A stretch of 9,184 nucleotides of DNA, from contig CANFSD010000053.1 in the NCBI GenBank assembly GCA_947449515.1, positions 1-9,184 of the forward strand, in the 5' to 3' direction. Position 1 is the stretch's first letter, and each line of letters starts with the position of its first letter. The stretch comes from Bacteroidota bacterium (lineage in GTDB: Bacteria; Bacteroidota; Bacteroidia; UKL13-3). The position numbers and the translations under genes were made by a program. The notes beneath the pieces were generated by a model that was not told the DNA's origin, made no database searches, and saw only the letters and a program-made list of their open reading frames with translations. Of this stretch, positions 6,864 through 9,184 are shown one piece after another.

Positions 6864-7412
6864 ATGAATTGGATCAATCAAATTAGAACACGCATTGGCA
6901 GATATATGCTTAAAAGCGCGCACAAAAATGGCCGCAGCTCCAATGCTATTCCGCATTTTGATCAAATTCATGAGATTGGGCTCATTTATTTTGCGGGCAA
7001 TAAAACCAACGAAGAAAACATTAACCGCATTGCACACTACTTAAGAGAACAAGGTAAAAAAGTTTGGATGATGGGTTACGTTGATGCCCCCACCCTGCCA
7101 CATACCAAGAAATTTCACATCAGTTCGGAGTATTTTTGGAAAGAAAAACTTACACCATTTAACCTTCCTGATACCACAAAAATTGGCAATTTTTTAAGCC
7201 ATCGGTTCGACCTAATTATGAACCTATATTTTGAAAATGAATTGCCTTTACAAGCAATAAGCACCTATGCAAAATCTGCCTATGCCATGGGTGCACAAAT
7301 GCCCGAAGGTTTGAGTTACAACGACAGCATCATTGACACTGGCCTAAACCATGACTTACAAAACTTGGCTACCCAGATGATCCATTATTTAAAAGTTATC
7401 AATCAAAAATAA
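6864..7412 (+). CDS. Conserved-looking protein of unknown function (DUF6913-like)
   Basis: The ATG at 6864 gives 182 residues; a TTG at 6855 would add three. There is no signal peptide, membrane segment or cysteine cluster. The start is basic and amphipathic (RTRIGRYMLKSAHKN). The body alternates strands and helices in a Rossmann-like manner: GLIYFAG (39-45), helix NEENINRIAHYLREQGKKV, WMMGYVD (68-74) and FDLIMNLY (115-122), ending in an amphipathic helix before the stop. This order resembles the small Bacteroidota family catalogued as DUF6913, recalled from memory and not searched. No function is known to me. It begins 30 bases after the permease stop and ends 10 bases before the chosen queE ATG, so it is probably in an operon with both. 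Candidate roles in envelope or deazaguanine metabolism would be guesswork. Confidence 0.75.
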   Translation: MNWINQIRTRIGRYMLKSAHKNGRSSNAIPHFDQIHEIGLIYFAGNKTNEENINRIAHYLREQGKKVWMMGYVDAPTLPHTKKFHISSEYFWKEKLTPFNLPDTTKIGNFLSHRFDLIMNLYFENELPLQAISTYAKSAYAMGAQMPEGLSYNDSIIDTGLNHDLQNLATQMIHYLKVINQK

Positions 7413-7422
7413 ATTGAAAAAT

Positions 7423-8022
7423 ATGCGCCCATTGCCATTGATGGAACATTTTTATACCCTGCAAGGGGAAGGTTTCCATACCGGAAGAGCTGCCTATTTT
7501 TTACGTTTAGGAGGTTGCGATGTGGGCTGCGTTTGGTGCGATGTAAAAGAAAGTTGGGATGCCTCTTTACACCCTTTGGTGGAACCACAACAAATGCTGC
7601 AATGGATACAAGAAAACAAAGCGCAAATGGCTGTTATTACTGGAGGCGAGCCTCTTTTACATAACCTAGACTTCCTTACAGATTTACTGCAACAAAATGG
7701 GATCGAGACAAATATTGAAACCTCTGGTTCACACCCTTTGAGTGGCCATTGGAATTGGATTTGTGTATCGCCTAAAAAATTTAAAGCCGCTTTGCCCGAG
7801 GTTTTAAAAGTTGCCAATGAATTAAAAGTAGTGGTATTTAACAAGAGTGATTTTGATTGGGCCGAACAAAATGCCAAATTGGTTTCTGAAAACTGCGACT
7901 TGTATTTGCAAGTAGAGTGGGACCAAAGAGAAAAAATGACACCGCTTTTGGTGGATTACGTAAAGCAAAATCCCAAATGGCGTATCAGTGTGCAAACGCA
8001 CAAATACCTCCAAATTCCGTAA
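7423..8022 (+). CDS. queE: 7-carboxy-7-deazaguanine synthase (radical SAM)
   Basis: QueE converts 6-carboxy-5,6,7,8-tetrahydropterin to 7-carboxy-7-deazaguanine with S-adenosylmethionine and a [4Fe-4S] cluster. This is the ring-contraction step towards preQ0 and queuosine in tRNA. From the ATG at 7423 it has 199 residues. The substrate loop FYTLQGEGFHTG (10-21) precedes the cluster motif CDVGCVWC (C32, C36, C39, CxxxCxxC). The SAM-binding GGEP follows at 74-77, and later come ETSGS, the VSPK segment and the C-terminal QTHKYLQIP characteristic of the family. Starts at TTG 7414 and ATG 7441 are also possible; 7423 keeps the usual short lead before MEHFYTLQGEG. queC, queD and queF are not in the window. 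Its TAA is one base from the stop of the convergent minus-strand gene. Confidence 0.95.
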   Translation: MRPLPLMEHFYTLQGEGFHTGRAAYFLRLGGCDVGCVWCDVKESWDASLHPLVEPQQMLQWIQENKAQMAVITGGEPLLHNLDFLTDLLQQNGIETNIETSGSHPLSGHWNWICVSPKKFKAALPEVLKVANELKVVVFNKSDFDWAEQNAKLVSENCDLYLQVEWDQREKMTPLLVDYVKQNPKWRISVQTHKYLQIP

Positions 8023-8023
8023 G

Positions 8024-8515
8024 CTATTTTTGTTGTTGTTTGAGTTCTTCAACAATTTTTGCCACAGCCGGACAAATTAAACTGTTGAGGTAGGTAATAC
8101 TTAATTTTTGCAATTGATCTCTTTGTTGCGTGTGCGGGTATTCGCGGCAAGCATTTGGTCTTGCCTCATAAACCTGGCAATAATTATCTTCAGCCAAGAA
8201 CGGACAAGGCATTGCTTGGAAAACATAATCGCCTTCCTCGTCTATTTTTAAGTAATTTTCGGTAAAAACAGCAGGCCTCACTTTTACTTCTTTGGCCAAA
8301 CGATCAATGTCTTTGTTTAAGAGTAATGGTCCGGTGCCCTTGCAGCAATTGGCGCATTGCAAACAATCTATTTCTTCAAAAGCTAGCTCATTTAATTCCT
8401 GTACGGTTCGATCCAAATGCGCTGGCTTCTGCTTTTTTAATTTTTCGAGAAATTTTTTATTCTCGCTTTTATTCTTGTTGGCAAGGTTTAAATATTTTTG
8501 GTAGGCAGGAAGCAT
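8024..8515 (-). CDS. YkgJ-family cysteine cluster protein (putative metal/Fe-S binding)
   Basis: This is a soluble 163-residue protein of the YkgJ/UPF0153 type, assigned to zinc or iron-sulfur chelation, though the biochemical role is unsettled. The basic, coiled-coil-like N-terminal third (KNKSENKKFLEKLKKQK) is followed by the cluster: CLQCANCCKGTGP (C51, C54, C57, C58), then MPCPFL (C104), YCQVYEARP (C113), CREYPHT (C123) and ICP (C148). These eight cysteines fit the family pattern. It starts nine bases after the ribBA-type stop with no promoter between them, so the two genes are probably cotranscribed. The C-terminus is KQQQK, and the TAG stop lies one base from the queE stop on the other strand. 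No terminator hairpin is seen at its 3' end, so its transcript probably runs into antisense queE sequence. Confidence 0.85.
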   Translation of the reverse strand: MLPAYQKYLNLANKNKSENKKFLEKLKKQKPAHLDRTVQELNELAFEEIDCLQCANCCKGTGPLLLNKDIDRLAKEVKVRPAVFTENYLKIDEEGDYVFQAMPCPFLAEDNYCQVYEARPNACREYPHTQQRDQLQKLSITYLNSLICPAVAKIVEELKQQQK

Positions 8516-8524
8516 TTCAAATGA

Positions 8525-9184
8525 TTAGGCTTCGTTTTGGTATTCGTGACCCATTTTATCGCGTTTGGTTTCAAGGTATTTTTTATTGTGCGGATTGGCC
8601 ACTACAGAGAGTGCAACATTCTCAACAATTTCTAATCCGTAACCAATTAAACCCGCACGTTTGGTAGGGTTATTGGTCATTAAGCGCATTTTTTGAACAC
8701 CCATGCTACGCAAAATTTGAGCACCTACGCCGTAATCGCGTTCGTCCATTTTAAAACCCAATTGCAAATTGGCATCTACGGTATCCATGCCTTGCTCTTG
8801 GAGTTTATAGGCTTTCAATTTATTTACAAGTCCAATTCCTCGGCCTTCTTGGTTCATGTATAGGATCATTCCTTTACCTTCTTTTTCTATGAGCTCCATG
8901 GCTTTTTTCAATTGGTCGCCACAATCACAACGCATAGAATGGAAAATATCACCGGTAATACAGCTCGAGTGCACCCTTACCAAAACGGGCTCTTCAGTAG
9001 TCCATTCCCCTTTTTGTAAAACCAAATGTTCTTCGCCAGTATCTATTTGTTTAAAGGCAGTAAGAATAAAATCGCCATAATGCGTAGGCATATCAACCGA
9101 AATAATGCGCTGAATAAGCGATTCTTTTTCTAAGCGGTAAGCAATTAAATCTTTAATGGTTACCAATTTCATATCAAATTTTTG
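8525..9184 (-). CDS. ribBA: GTP cyclohydrolase II domain, probable C-terminal half of bifunctional RibBA (partial, 5' end outside window)
   Basis: The GTP cyclohydrolase II reaction (GTP to 2,5-diamino-6-ribosylamino-pyrimidinone phosphate, formate and pyrophosphate) opens riboflavin synthesis. Numbering from the Met at 9172: zinc ligands C71, C82 and C84 (CITGDIFHSMRCDCG), GTP-binding EGRGIGL (109-115), catalytic D143 and R145 in DERDYG, and NNPTKR (167-172). All are intact. That Met is probably internal: the frame stays open to the window edge (QKFD before MKLVTIKDLIAYRLEKESL), and this stretch matches the linker joining the RibB (DHBP synthase) and RibA domains in RibBA proteins. Standalone RibA enzymes begin about 20-28 residues later, near the PTHYGDF segment. 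RibBA fusions are common in Bacteroidota, so the RibB half is expected just outside. If not, this is a free-standing ribA. Confidence 0.88.
   Translation of the reverse strand, partial: QKFDMKLVTIKDLIAYRLEKESLIQRIISVDMPTHYGDFILTAFKQIDTGEEHLVLQKGEWTTEEPVLVRVHSSCITGDIFHSMRCDCGDQLKKAMELIEKEGKGMILYMNQEGRGIGLVNKLKAYKLQEQGMDTVDANLQLGFKMDERDYGVGAQILRSMGVQKMRLMTNNPTKRAGLIGYGLEIVENVALSVVANPHNKKYLETKRDKMGHEYQNEA

Noticed and set aside
6453..7037. 194-codon minus-strand open frame across the permease end and the unknown gene
   Set aside because: It overlaps two well-supported plus-strand genes; the product reads as reversed membrane-segment codons and has no family resemblance.
7494..7877. 127-codon minus-strand open frame inside queE
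   Set aside because: Complement of a gene with all radical SAM motifs; cysteine/serine-rich composition is a codon shadow.
8027..8050. TTG-repeat-like stretch (tgttgttgttt) near the convergent stops
   Set aside because: It simply encodes the KQQQK tail of the minus-strand protein; too short to be a meaningful repeat.
8326..8667. 113-codon plus-strand open frame over the ykgJ-like/ribBA junction
   Set aside because: Antisense to two genes with conserved metal-binding motifs; no start signal and no recognisable domain.

Overview
The window looks like an ordinary core-genome stretch from a member of the Bacteroidota (Bacteroidetes). Four things point there. The DNA is AT-rich. Start codons lack a Shine-Dalgarno sequence and sit behind A/T-rich leaders. 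Promoters fit the phylum's TTTG / TAnnTTTG pattern. Several genes are typical of the phylum: a DUF4369-TlpA lipoprotein, a small START-like protein, the long form of LptF/LptG, and a ribBA-type riboflavin gene. No mobile element, CRISPR array, tRNA, rRNA or phage gene was seen.

Layout, left to right. Bases 3-161 are the 3' end of an unrecognised plus-strand gene. After a 112-base gap comes gatB (tRNA amidotransferase subunit B), followed 3 nt later by a TlpA-like thioredoxin lipoprotein. An 84-base regulatory gap with three 11-bp-phased TTAACA-like repeats precedes a PhoB/PhoP-type response regulator, which overlaps its PhoR-type histidine kinase by 4 nt. Next is a monocistronic START-like gene with its own good promoter and a strong hairpin terminator. 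Then come an LptF/LptG-family permease, a small unknown protein (DUF6913-like) and queE, closely packed on the plus strand. The last two genes are on the minus strand: a YkgJ-type cysteine-cluster protein and, cut by the window edge, what is probably the C-terminal half of a bifunctional RibBA. queE and the ykgJ-like gene converge with one base between their stop codons.

Functionally the window mixes housekeeping tasks: aminoacyl-tRNA editing/amidation, envelope thiol chemistry, lipopolysaccharide transport, phosphate-type two-component signalling, 7-deazaguanine biosynthesis and riboflavin biosynthesis. I found no convincing undescribed multi-gene system. The most informative signal is the repeat array before the response regulator. 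It matches the spacing and sequence known for Bacillus PhoP boxes and suggests an autoregulated, phosphate-type two-component system. The other useful corrections are the probable RibBA fusion at the right edge, a GTG start for the permease, and an unrecognised conserved-looking small protein between lptF and queE.
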